A stretch of 64,000 bases of DNA from Enterovibrio norvegicus FF-33. GTDB taxonomy: Bacteria; Pseudomonadota; Gammaproteobacteria; Enterobacterales; Vibrionaceae. The stretch is from NCBI RefSeq assembly GCF_000286835.2, contig NZ_AJYD02000038.1:124001-188000 (forward strand), read 5' to 3'. The notes below the pieces were generated by a model, which saw nothing but the letters and a program-made list of their open reading frames with translations, had not been told where the DNA came from and searched no databases. The position numbers and the translations under genes were made by a program. Position 1 is the first letter of the stretch; each line of letters opens with the position of its first letter. Of the stretch, positions 1 to 8,452 are shown in pieces.

Positions 1-1191
1 TTCTCCTAGAAGGGTATGCATCATACGGATCACTTCACTGCCCTTTTCATACACGGTCAATGTGTAGAAGTTATTCATTTCGATAACTTTGTCAGGGCGG
101 ATTGGGTGTGCCATTGGGCTGCGGTCTTCTGCAAATTGAGGACCGCGCATGGTACGCACATTGCCAATACGGTTTACTGCTCGTGAACCGAGATCTGAAG
201 AGAACTCTTGGTCACGGAAAACCGTCAGACCTTCTTTAAGGCTTAACTGGAACCAATCACGACAGGTCACACGGTTGCCTGTCCAGTTGTGGAAATATTC
301 GTGACCTATCACCGCTTCAATACCAAGGTAGTCAGTATCGGTGGCGGTGTCTGAATTCGCGAGAACATACTTGGAGTTAAAGACATTTAAGCCTTTGTTT
401 TCCATTGCTCCCATGTTGAAGAAATCAACGGCAACGATCATGTAGATATCAAGATCGTATTCAAGATCAAAACGATCCTCATCCCACTTCATCGAGTTTT
501 TCAGTGATGTCATTGCATGGGTTGCACGATCTAAGTTGCCTTTGTCGACGAAAATCTCCAAGGCAACATCGCGACCACTTCGTGTGGTGAAACTGTCTGC
601 AAGGCGATCAAAATCGCCCGCTACCAGCGCAAACAAGTAACTTGGCTTTGCATACGGGTCTTCCCACTGTACCCAGTGACGACCACTCTCTAATTCTCCA
701 GAGCCGACTTTGTTGCCGTTACTTAGTAGAAATGGAAAGGCAGATTTATCTGCGGCAATTTTTGTGGTGAACTTGGCCAGCACGTCAGGACGGTCAAGAT
801 AGTAAGTAATTCTACGGAAGCCCTCTGCTTCACATTGTGTGCAGTATGCCCCATCGGATAAATACAAACCTTCCAATGAACTGTTTGCAGCGGGATCAAT
901 GTGTGTCTCTATCAAGAGTTCAAATTCTGTTGGCAATTGCGTTAGGACTAGCCCTTCTGGCGTTTCTTCAAAATGCGGCCACGCTTCACCGTTTATCTCT
1001 ACACGCTTTAGAGACAGACCATCACCATCCAAAAACATAGAATCTGAACCAATAACCTGCTGCTTCACTCGGCTTTTAGCAATAACTTGTGTGTGTGAAG
1101 CTTGAAGGTCAAAATCCAAGTCAAGATGAGTTATCGTAAAGTCAGGAGCCTTGTAATCTTTACGGTACTTGGCCTGAGGTTGTTGCGTCAT
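1..1191 (-). CDS. pepN: Aminopeptidase N, N-terminal 397 residues (cut by window edge)
   Basis: M1-family zinc aminopeptidase that removes N-terminal residues from peptides in the cytoplasm. The frame is open from an ATG at 1191 to the left edge, so about 397 of the usual ~870 residues are present. It carries the substrate-recognition motif GAMEN followed by the zinc site HEYFHNWTGNR (HExxH plus the family's NWTGNR extension), and the N-terminal start MTQQPQAKYRKDYKAPDF is typical of gammaproteobacterial PepN. It is transcribed away from pncB. The catalytic glutamate downstream of HExxH lies near the edge and the C-terminal domains lie outside. No frameshift is seen in the visible part. Identification is firm. 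Confidence 0.96.
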   Translation of the reverse strand, partial: MTQQPQAKYRKDYKAPDFTITHLDLDFDLQASHTQVIAKSRVKQQVIGSDSMFLDGDGLSLKRVEINGEAWPHFEETPEGLVLTQLPTEFELLIETHIDPAANSSLEGLYLSDGAYCTQCEAEGFRRITYYLDRPDVLAKFTTKIAADKSAFPFLLSNGNKVGSGELESGRHWVQWEDPYAKPSYLFALVAGDFDRLADSFTTRSGRDVALEIFVDKGNLDRATHAMTSLKNSMKWDEDRFDLEYDLDIYMIVAVDFFNMGAMENKGLNVFNSKYVLANSDTATDTDYLGIEAVIGHEYFHNWTGNRVTCRDWFQLSLKEGLTVFRDQEFSSDLGSRAVNRIGNVRTMRGPQFAEDRSPMAHPIRPDKVIEMNNFYTLTVYEKGSEVIRMMHTLLGE

Positions 1192-1497
1192 GTCAGATTC
1201 CTTTTATTGCATAACGATTGACAGGCTGTTAGTCAATTCCACCAGCAGCCTGTTAAAAAATCGGAGTATTCACCTAAGATACTCACTAAGCCAGTGTATT
1301 GCTATAGCTTGGCTGAGCAGCAAATAACCAAACGCACTTTAACGTTTAGAAGAATAGATGGAGATCATATTATCTATAGGTTGACTAGACTGCCTAGTTT
1401 GACGTTAAATTTGCACCCTTAAATAAAACTGCCTGGCGCAACTGGGCGAGAATTGCCAACGTTCAGCCAACACCCGATTCGAGGTATAAAATCAGGC
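1192..1497. other. Divergent intergenic region, pepN / pncB
   Basis: Holds the promoters of both genes. Visible structure: an inverted repeat GAGTAT-N9-ATACTC near 1263-1283 and a second one, ACTAG-N5-CTAGT, at 1384-1398, which sits next to promoter-like TTGAC hexamers upstream of pncB. Their regulator is unknown; pncB genes are often controlled by NAD-responsive repressors, but I cannot match these sites to a known box. Confidence 0.4.
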
Positions 1498-2676
1498 ATG
1501 CACACACCCATTATTTCGTCATTATTAGACACGGATGCCTACAAACTAAATATGCAGCAGGCGATCTTTCATCACTACCCTGATGTCGTTGCCACTGCTG
1601 AGTTCCATTGCCGTAGCGATGAAAGTCTTGTTTCATTAAAAACTCGATTGGAATTTGAAATTCAATCACTTGCGAATCTGTCTTTTACAGAGAGTGATGT
1701 GACATTTCTTTCAACTCTTGGGCTTTATCAATCTGATTATCTTACATTTCTTTCAACGTTCTCACTCAGTGCGGACCATGTCACCGTGTCGATTGAAGAC
1801 AAGCAACTTGCTATTCGTATCGAAGGTAAATGGCTCGATATCATCCTATGGGAAGTGCCATTACTGGCTATAATTTGCGAGTTACGTTGTCACGAAAAAT
1901 ACCCAGACACACACGCCAAACATGCTGTTGATTTACTCAATAATAAGTTAAACACCCTCTCGGCGCACAGTGCCCTTTCCAATGCAGACAAAGCGTTTCA
2001 GTTTGTCGATTTTGGTACTCGTCGCCGCTTTTCGAAAGCGGTGCATCATGCCATCGTGGATCATCTGGTGCATCATTCGATCCACTTTGCTGGGACATCG
2101 AACCTTTTGTTGGCTGCAAAGCATGGTATTCCCGCCGTGGGTACGCAAGCCCATGAATGGTTCCAGGCACATCAACAACTGGCGGGCGATTTAGCCGATT
2201 CACAACAAATTGCACTTAACCGATGGTTACAGGAATACCCGACAAAACTCGGCATCGCACTCACTGATTGCATTAACATGGACGCTTTTCTTAAAGACTT
2301 CACGCCGTATTTGAGTCAACAGTTTTCGGGACTACGTCATGACAGTGGAGACCCGATGACTTGGGGTGAGAAAGCGATCGCGCATTATCAAGGTCTAGAT
2401 ATCAATCCGATGGAAAAAACGCTGATTTTTTCTGATGGACTGACCCTAGAAAAAGCGCTCGATATCCATCACCATTTCTCAGGCCGTATTAATACGTCGT
2501 TTGGGATCGGTACGCAGCTGACTTGTCACTTACCTGAAGTAGAAACACTTAACATTGTCATTAAGCTTGTCACTTGCAATGGTAAACCTGTTGCGAAAAT
2601 TTCGGATGAGCCCGGAAAATCAATCTGTCGAGACAGCAATTATCTCAACGCATTGAAAAAAGCCTTCAATATTTAA
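1498..2676 (+). CDS. pncB: Nicotinate phosphoribosyltransferase
   Basis: Converts nicotinate and PRPP (with ATP) to nicotinate mononucleotide, the first step of NAD salvage (Preiss-Handler pathway), in the cytoplasm. The product starts [16 protein letters not shown], matching the conserved PncB N-terminus [14 protein letters not shown]. Further family motifs are [23 protein letters not shown], which holds the histidine that is phosphorylated in the cycle, and GLRHDSGDP, the phosphate-binding signature. Length from this ATG is 392 residues, close to the ~400 of E. coli PncB. The frame is open further upstream to a TTG at 1453, but the ATG at 1498 aligns with the family start and has a purine-rich GAGG just before it. 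Followed by a strong terminator. Confidence 0.95.
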   Translation: MHTPIISSLLDTDAYKLNMQQAIFHHYPDVVATAEFHCRSDESLVSLKTRLEFEIQSLANLSFTESDVTFLSTLGLYQSDYLTFLSTFSLSADHVTVSIEDKQLAIRIEGKWLDIILWEVPLLAIICELRCHEKYPDTHAKHAVDLLNNKLNTLSAHSALSNADKAFQFVDFGTRRRFSKAVHHAIVDHLVHHSIHFAGTSNLLLAAKHGIPAVGTQAHEWFQAHQQLAGDLADSQQIALNRWLQEYPTKLGIALTDCINMDAFLKDFTPYLSQQFSGLRHDSGDPMTWGEKAIAHYQGLDINPMEKTLIFSDGLTLEKALDIHHHFSGRINTSFGIGTQLTCHLPEVETLNIVIKLVTCNGKPVAKISDEPGKSICRDSNYLNALKKAFNI

Positions 2677-2690
2677 TTCCTCTCTTTCGC

Positions 2691-2726
2691 AAAAAGGGCG
2701 CTGAGAACAGCGCCCTTTCTTTTTCA
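2691..2726 (+). terminator. Intrinsic terminator of pncB
   Basis: GC-rich hairpin AAAGGGCGCT-GAGA-ACAGCGCCCTTT followed by a T-rich tract. It stands directly after pncB and before the convergent gene at 2789. Confidence 0.85.
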
Positions 2727-2788
2727 TTCTTTTCACTTGAATCACATCAACCACCGTACTTTACTTTGATGGATATTCCGCTCTACTC

Positions 2789-3451
2789 TCATTGACGTCT
2801 TAATATCGCTTCCATACCAAAATCAGTGTTCGTTAATGTCAGCGTATTTGAATCCAATTGAAATTCTGAATCTTGCTGACCACCTCGATAGATAAGAACA
2901 AGATGGTCATTCTCTAAAAAGTAGACGCCTCGATGTGTAACTTGCTGCCCTTGTTTTCCAGATACTCTCACTGAAAACAAGAAATCAGGACGTAACATCA
3001 GTGCGAGCTTTTCGACTTGCTCATCAACATCTTTACCTTTAATCACTTCGCTAAACCATGCGCCGGACAAATTGTGTGGCAAAATTTTGGTGAACCGAGC
3101 ACCTTTTAGCATCAATTGATTGTGATTAAGTTGGTATTCATGGTGTTGAGAATCACCGTATTCGTCGTTCAGCACTAACGTAGAATCATCAAGATCGTAA
3201 AAGCCTTTAGCTTCTTCAACAGTTCCATCGCTATTCAGTAACTTCACATTGAACTGGTAGTCTGAGCTGAATGTGATATTAATCGCTTTGTATTTTACGT
3301 CCGGATCCGTTCCCGTACCTTCTTGCTGATCGGGACTAAACCAGTACCAATCGCCAATCAACAAGGGGAAGTCAAATTGAGTGAGGTCTTGTGCTTTGAT
3401 TGGCAATGATACAGAGAAAATTACAATAAATAGACTGATGAACTTTGTCAT
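2789..3451 (-). CDS. Secreted protein with two lipocalin-like repeats, function unknown
   Basis: I do not recognise a named family. Residues 1-20 form a signal peptide ending in PIKA-QD, so the 220-residue product is probably periplasmic. The mature part looks duplicated: 'GDWYW...FSSDYQFNVKL...GFYDLDDSTLVL' is echoed by 'GAWFSE...LRPDFLFSVRVSGKQG...GVYFLENDHLVLIY', each ending in a 'L.L.N.L.L' strand pattern. That is the look of small lipocalin-like or beta-barrel repeats that open with a Gly-x-Trp motif. It sits alone between pncB (convergent) and prc. No lipobox Cys and no catalytic motif were seen. Confidence 0.7.
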   Translation of the reverse strand: MTKFISLFIVIFSVSLPIKAQDLTQFDFPLLIGDWYWFSPDQQEGTGTDPDVKYKAINITFSSDYQFNVKLLNSDGTVEEAKGFYDLDDSTLVLNDEYGDSQHHEYQLNHNQLMLKGARFTKILPHNLSGAWFSEVIKGKDVDEQVEKLALMLRPDFLFSVRVSGKQGQQVTHRGVYFLENDHLVLIYRGGQQDSEFQLDSNTLTLTNTDFGMEAILRRQ

Positions 3452-3554
3452 TGGCTTCCCCTTCGCTTGATAGCATCACTTTAATTTTAGACACATATCA
3501 CTATTAGGGGCTCATTTTGTTAACGTTTTCGTTACTTCTTCTATTGAAAAAAGA

Positions 3555-3578
3555 AAAAGCGGGCATAAGCCCGCTTTT
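3555..3578 (-). terminator. Intrinsic terminator of prc
   Basis: Read on the minus strand: AAAAGCGGGC-TTAT-GCCCGCTTTT followed by more T. It stands about 25 bases past the prc stop codon. Confidence 0.85.
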
Positions 3579-3602
3579 CGATTGGTTACTGTGAGAATCA
3601 CA

Positions 3603-5606
3603 CTAACTGTTTAGTTTTTTTGCCAAATCAAGCGTAATTAATGCGGCTTCATCGAGGTAAGCATCCGGCTCTTCATAATCTGTTGGTACATCGTCCAACG
3701 ATTTGAACGGTGGTTTATCAAGTTCCACCTGACGCTCATTCAAACGAGAAAGGCGTTTGGTATCGGCATTTTCCTGTTCGATAACACGTGCTTTTTCATT
3801 GAGTGAAATAGCATTATCGTCCTTCAAAGCCTTATATTCTGCAATGTCGCTCAGAATATAGCCAAACTCAGTATCCGTTTTAGTACGCTCTTGGTGTGCC
3901 TTGTCCAAATTAGAGAACAAGGAATTCAATTCACCAACTTTTTTATAAGCAGCAGGATTAATGCTATCCCACGGCAATGCGTTGTCTTCAACACTTTCAC
4001 CGGTTTCTTCCGGATCAACCGCTGTTGGGAATGAAATATCAGGTACAACACCTAAGTGCTGCGTACTGCCACCATTGATGCGATAGAATTTTTGGATCGT
4101 GTATTGAACATGACCTAACGGTTTATCGCCCAAGTCATAGATCTTCTGCAGCGTGCGATGTTGCTGAACGGTCCCTTTACCAAAGGATTGCTCACCAATA
4201 ATCACTGCGCGACCGTAATCTTGAAGTGCAGCAGCAAAGATTTCTGAAGCAGAAGCTGAATAACGGTTAATCAACACTGTGACTGGGCCGTCATAATAAA
4301 TCTTGCTATCACTATCGCCGTTTACTTTGACACGACCATAGCTGTCACGAACCTGTACAACAGGACCACCCTTAATAAACAAACCTGTTAGTGCCGATGC
4401 TTCGCTAAGCGCACCGCCGCCATTATTTCTCAGATCAATAACAATACCGCTTACGTTATCTTTCTTCAGGTTTGCGATTTCTTTCTTGGTATCTTCGGCG
4501 AGGCCAACATAAAAGCTCGGGACAGATATAACGCCGACTTTCGCGCTTTCCTGCTCAATCACTTCAGATTTAACAGCGCGGTCTTCAAGGCGAATTTTGT
4601 CTCGCACAAGAGTGACGTTGTAACTCTTAGCGTTAGCACCTTCAGGCAAGATTTGCAGCTCAACCTTGCTTCCTTTCGGTCCTTTGATCAGCTGAACAAC
4701 ATCATCTAATCGCCAGCCGATTACATCTATAATCTGCTCATCATCTTGAGCAACACCAATGATGCGATCACCAGGAGAAAGCTTTTTCGATTTCGATGCG
4801 GGCCCACCAGCAACAAGCGAACGAATAACCGTAAAGTCATCATCTACTTGCAGCACGGCGCCAATACCTTCAAGAGAGAGATTCATCTCTGATTGGAATT
4901 GTTCAGCGTTTCGTGGCGAAAGGTAACTGGTATGTGGATCAACCTCACGAGAGAAAGCATTCAGATAAACCTGAAAAACATCTTCACTCTTGGTTTGAAT
5001 CAATCGTTTAAGTGCGCTGTTGTAGCGCTTTGACAAGGTTTCCTGAATTTCAGGCCACGCCTTACCGGCAAGCTTAAGGTTCAACGCGTCATTCTTAACA
5101 CGCTTACGCCAAAGCTCATTCAATTCGTCAGTGTTTTTTGCCCATGGCTCTTCACTGCGATCAATCAACATCTCTTCTTCTGCATCAAACGTAATTTCGT
5201 TATCAAGCAAAGCAAGCGCGTACTGATAACGCTCAAAACGTTTTTTCAATGCAGTATTGAAAATGTCATAAGCTGCGGAAGTGTCGCCAGAGCGCAATTG
5301 ATCATCTATGCTCGTACGCCACTTAGACATCGCATCCACTTCTACCTGAGTCAGGAAGAGGCGATTGAAGTCTAGCGTTTCAAGATAGCGATCGAACACA
5401 TTAGAAGAAAAATCGTCATTTAGCTGGAATTGCTTGTAATGCGACGTTTCAAAACTACTCGTTATCCGCACGCTGGCAGCTTTATGCTGAGGTTCTGAAA
5501 CCAGAGTAGGCAGCTCAGCGGTGGCGTAATTAGCCTCTAAGGCTTGGGTGGACGCCACCAGCATTAAGCTGGCAGCAATCACGGAAAAGCGGAATCGACA
5601 GATCAT
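3603..5606 (-). CDS. prc: Tail-specific (carboxy-terminal) protease
   Basis: Periplasmic Ser-Lys protease that degrades proteins with hydrophobic C-termini and processes cell-wall enzymes and their partners. The product has 667 residues (E. coli Prc 682) with a signal peptide at about 1-22. A PDZ domain lies in the middle (LSLEGIGAVLQ...GDRIIGV). The catalytic core has RNNGGGALSEA, the nucleophile region RYSASASEIFA and the lysine of SFGKGTVQ. The C-terminus is the charged helical region typical of the C-terminal DUF3340 part. It lies 17 bases after proQ on the same strand, as in enteric bacteria, so proQ-prc is probably one transcript. AAGGAG precedes the start. Confidence 0.96.
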   Translation of the reverse strand: MICRFRFSVIAASLMLVASTQALEANYATAELPTLVSEPQHKAASVRITSSFETSHYKQFQLNDDFSSNVFDRYLETLDFNRLFLTQVEVDAMSKWRTSIDDQLRSGDTSAAYDIFNTALKKRFERYQYALALLDNEITFDAEEEMLIDRSEEPWAKNTDELNELWRKRVKNDALNLKLAGKAWPEIQETLSKRYNSALKRLIQTKSEDVFQVYLNAFSREVDPHTSYLSPRNAEQFQSEMNLSLEGIGAVLQVDDDFTVIRSLVAGGPASKSKKLSPGDRIIGVAQDDEQIIDVIGWRLDDVVQLIKGPKGSKVELQILPEGANAKSYNVTLVRDKIRLEDRAVKSEVIEQESAKVGVISVPSFYVGLAEDTKKEIANLKKDNVSGIVIDLRNNGGGALSEASALTGLFIKGGPVVQVRDSYGRVKVNGDSDSKIYYDGPVTVLINRYSASASEIFAAALQDYGRAVIIGEQSFGKGTVQQHRTLQKIYDLGDKPLGHVQYTIQKFYRINGGSTQHLGVVPDISFPTAVDPEETGESVEDNALPWDSINPAAYKKVGELNSLFSNLDKAHQERTKTDTEFGYILSDIAEYKALKDDNAISLNEKARVIEQENADTKRLSRLNERQVELDKPPFKSLDDVPTDYEEPDAYLDEAALITLDLAKKLNS

Positions 5607-5623
5607 GCGTCGAAGGATCTCCT

Positions 5624-6280
5624 TTACGAACTGAGGTGCTCCGCTTTTACTAGCATGGTTAGACCATTGCTCAAACGAACGCGAACCTCGTCCTTGTTAA
5701 GTTCTACAATCGTAGCGGGCATGTTGCCATTACCCATATTAACGTTTACGTCCTTACCTACGACAATGTCTTCAGCCTTGAGTTCACGACGTGGCTCAAC
5801 CGGCTTCTTAACTAGCTTAGTATTTTTTGCCTTAGCTGGTCGAGAATTTGCTGGGTTAGCTGTTGATTTATTTGATTTTGGCGCTCTTTTCTCTTTCGAG
5901 CTGGCTTTTTTATCGCCATTTTTCGCAGCTTGCTCTTTACGACGCTCAGCTGCACGCGTTTTGCTTTCAGCTAGCGCAGTTTGCGCGTGGTCAACGTGCT
6001 CTTGCTCAAGCTCACCACAATCGTTGCCGTCAAGATCAACACGAATAGCGCCGGCTTTTACCCCGTAAAGGTAACGCCAGGAAGATGTATATTGGCGAAG
6101 TGCCGCGCGAAGTTGCGTTTTACTGACTTTAGCATCATCAGCAAGACGTTCAGCCAAGTCTTGGAATATGCCTATTTTCAGTGGGCGGGCTTCACCTTCA
6201 AGGGTAAAGCATGCAGGGAAACGTTCAGCGATATAGGCAATAACTTGCTTGCTGTTGGCTAATTTTTCAGTGTTTTCCAT
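5624..6280 (-). CDS. proQ: RNA chaperone ProQ
   Basis: FinO-domain RNA chaperone that binds structured 3' ends and sRNAs and affects many mRNAs, originally found through the ProP osmolyte transporter. The product is 218 residues starting [25 protein letters not shown]. The N-terminal FinO domain includes [18 protein letters not shown] and [13 protein letters not shown] long Lys/Arg/Ala-rich linker (about 110-165) follows, then a C-terminal Tudor-like domain ending [10 protein letters not shown]. The frame extends to 6337, but the ATG at 6280 matches E. coli ProQ and has AGGAAG in front. It is upstream of prc, and msrC lies further upstream, the usual gammaproteobacterial order. Confidence 0.95.
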   Translation of the reverse strand: MENTEKLANSKQVIAYIAERFPACFTLEGEARPLKIGIFQDLAERLADDAKVSKTQLRAALRQYTSSWRYLYGVKAGAIRVDLDGNDCGELEQEHVDHAQTALAESKTRAAERRKEQAAKNGDKKASSKEKRAPKSNKSTANPANSRPAKAKNTKLVKKPVEPRRELKAEDIVVGKDVNVNMGNGNMPATIVELNKDEVRVRLSNGLTMLVKAEHLSS

Positions 6281-6394
6281 TTTTCTTCCTGTCTCATTGC
6301 GCAACGGCGACAACAGAGATCGTGTACGAGTTAACAAATTTAGTGCTGCGTATTATAGATACCTGTGTCCGAAAAACCACAGAGAACCTTAAAT

Positions 6395-6853
6395 TTAGAG
6401 GTGTTTTTGCAATTCATTGACCAATAAAGTGAGTCCGGTTTCATCATGGTGATCAAATCTTGCTATTTTTGGCGAATCTATGTCCAACACACCCAACAAT
6501 TTTTCGCCTTTATACAAAGGTAAAACAATTTCTGAATTACTTTGTGCATCACAAGCGATATGCCCATCAAAAAGATGTACATCTGCAATTCGTTCAACAC
6601 GTTTGTGACTGAACGCACTTCCGCAAACGCCTTTTTGGTAAGGAATACGCACACACGCCGTGTTGCCTTGGAATGGTCCTAGCACCAATTCCTCGCCATC
6701 ATCCAGATAAAACCCAGCCCAGTTAATGTCATCTAATGACTGAAACAGGAGTGCACTAACGTTAGCAAGGTTAGCAATAAGGTTCGATTCATTCTCAATA
6801 AGAGACACAGTTTGGCGGGAAAGCAGCGCGTAAAATTCTGTTTTACTATCCAT
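6395..6853 (-). CDS. msrC: Free methionine-(R)-sulfoxide reductase (GAF domain)
   Basis: Cytoplasmic enzyme (fRMsr, YebR) that reduces free methionine-R-sulfoxide with thioredoxin. The whole 152-residue product is one GAF domain. The three family cysteines are present in ACVRIPYQKGVCGSAF and GHIACDAQSNSEIVLP, the same arrangement as in E. coli fRMsr, so it should be active. It is divergent from letA, the same neighbourhood as in E. coli (yebR beside yebS-yebT). Its upstream leader carries three 10-bp direct repeats (6868-6897). Confidence 0.92.
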   Translation of the reverse strand: MDSKTEFYALLSRQTVSLIENESNLIANLANVSALLFQSLDDINWAGFYLDDGEELVLGPFQGNTACVRIPYQKGVCGSAFSHKRVERIADVHLFDGHIACDAQSNSEIVLPLYKGEKLLGVLDIDSPKIARFDHHDETGLTLLVNELQKHL

Positions 6854-6867
6854 ATGTGACTACATCC

Positions 6868-6897
6868 AGTTGGATCAAGTTGGACCAAGTTAGATAA
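6868..6897. repeat. Three 10-bp direct repeats upstream of msrC
   Basis: AGTTGGATCA, AGTTGGACCA and AGTTAGATAA follow one another without gaps, starting 15 bases upstream of the msrC ATG. The 10-base period equals about one DNA helix turn. This could be a regulator site or a leader RNA feature; the function is unknown. Confidence 0.6.
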
Positions 6898-7210
6898 GAT
6901 AAAGATTATTGAGCAAGGGTTCAATGTTGTCACGCTAAGATGGTGCGTTAATCCAGTTATCACTTGTGTGATTGAATGTTCTCGAAAATATGAAGCCACT
7001 CAATTTGTCTCGACGCTATACCAATGTTTTATCAAAAATTACGTGTTCTTGAATAACAGATTGATTAAGATGCACATTTGCAGCATACATGTATACCAAA
7101 GCAGCCCATGGACAGGGTCTCGATATCAACACCGCAATATTTGCCGTGTTGGGTGATAAACTATACCCAATCTATGGGTAATTCGAACGACCTTAGGGGA
7201 ATAAACCGCT
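6898..7210. other. Intergenic region upstream of letA
   Basis: AT-rich space between msrC and letA. An open frame of 62 codons at 6968-7156 has no ribosome site or family likeness and was not called. An AGGGG stands a few bases before the letA ATG. Nothing else recognised. Confidence 0.4.
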
Positions 7211-8452
7211 ATGCGCGTGCTTAAATGCACCTCCTGTGATCTGCTATTGCAAGAGATCCCTGTTCAGCGGGGTTTCAGTGCTCGTTGCCCAACCTGTGAC
7301 TCTCGTGTCATTAAAAACTCCTCGCTTAGTCGGTCTGGAGAAGTGGCTATTGCATTCGCCGCACTTGCTCTGTTCTTCCCAGCACAATTGTTCCCACTGC
7401 TTTCTATTAACTTGGTGGGTGTCCCACTCTCCACAACGGTAACCAGTGGTGCCATTACCTTAATGGATTCCTTCCCTTTTGTTGGCCTGCTCGTCATCTT
7501 TTGTACCGCCTTTGCCCCATTGCTTTTTCTTGTTTCCATCTTAGGCGCAAACTTGGCTTTGTCTTTCCATCATGCCAAATCTCTTTTTGTGGCCACTTAT
7601 TGCCTAAAAGTCATTAAACATTGGGTCATGATCGATGTGTTTCTCGTCAGCTTGGCGGTTGCCGGCTTCAAGGTGATTGAGATTGCGGAGATATCCGTAG
7701 GGCCAGCGTTGCTTAGCTTTGTGATGTTACAAGTGCTAGTCGCCTTTTTGTTGTCTCGCATCTCCCCAAAACGTTATTGGGATGCCTACAGTATCAACAA
7801 TGAAGCGTTGCAAGATTTTGAGATGAATAAACCTAGCAATCACGTTGGTAATCGCACGTTTAAAACTGAAACGCTGATCCGCTGCCAACATTGTGGGTTA
7901 ACGCAAGAGAGCAATCATCAACATTGCTTCCGATGCAGTGCAAAGCTGGAATCTCGCGTTTTTCAAAGCGTCCAAAAAACGTGGGCATCTCTACTTGCTG
8001 CCGTCATATTTATCTTTCCTGCTAACTTCTATCCTATTTCTATTCTGTTGAGCAACGGAAAACGGTTTGAAGACACCATTTTTTCAGGCGTAGCAGGTCT
8101 GATAAAGCAAGGAATGTATGGCATTGCCATTATCATTTTCACTGCCAGTATCATCGTGCCTGTCGCAAAGATAGTTGGCCTCCTATACATCTTAATTTGT
8201 ATCCACCTCAAAGTGACAATAGGTCGCAGGCAGCGAATGAAAATGTATCGTTTCGTCAAGTGGATTGGTAAATGGTCAATGATGGACCTCTGTGTTATTG
8301 CCATCATGGTTTCACTGATTGACCGTGGCAACCTACTCGATTTTACTCCTGGGCCTGGCGCCATCGCCTTTGGGCTGGTCGTGGTGTTAACCATGATTTC
8401 GGCTGAAAGCCTCGACTCTCGACTTATTTGGGACAAACATGAGCAACGTTGA
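7211..8452 (+). CDS. letA: Lipid transport membrane protein LetA (PqiA-like)
   Basis: Inner-membrane partner of the MCE tunnel protein LetB; the LetAB system moves lipids between inner and outer membrane. The 413-residue product has two copies of a PqiA unit. Each begins with a zinc-ribbon-like motif (CTSCDLLL...CPTCD at the start, CQHCGLTQ...CFRCSAKL near residue 225) and continues with four hydrophobic segments, so eight membrane helices are expected. Its stop codon lies inside letB (14-base overlap), so the two are translationally coupled. E. coli yebS-yebT-rsmF have the same order. Confidence 0.93.
   Translation: MRVLKCTSCDLLLQEIPVQRGFSARCPTCDSRVIKNSSLSRSGEVAIAFAALALFFPAQLFPLLSINLVGVPLSTTVTSGAITLMDSFPFVGLLVIFCTAFAPLLFLVSILGANLALSFHHAKSLFVATYCLKVIKHWVMIDVFLVSLAVAGFKVIEIAEISVGPALLSFVMLQVLVAFLLSRISPKRYWDAYSINNEALQDFEMNKPSNHVGNRTFKTETLIRCQHCGLTQESNHQHCFRCSAKLESRVFQSVQKTWASLLAAVIFIFPANFYPISILLSNGKRFEDTIFSGVAGLIKQGMYGIAIIIFTASIIVPVAKIVGLLYILICIHLKVTIGRRQRMKMYRFVKWIGKWSMMDLCVIAIMVSLIDRGNLLDFTPGPGAIAFGLVVVLTMISAESLDSRLIWDKHEQR

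Noticed and set aside
6968-7156. 62-codon open frame in the letA upstream region
   Set aside because: No ribosome site, odd composition, no likeness.
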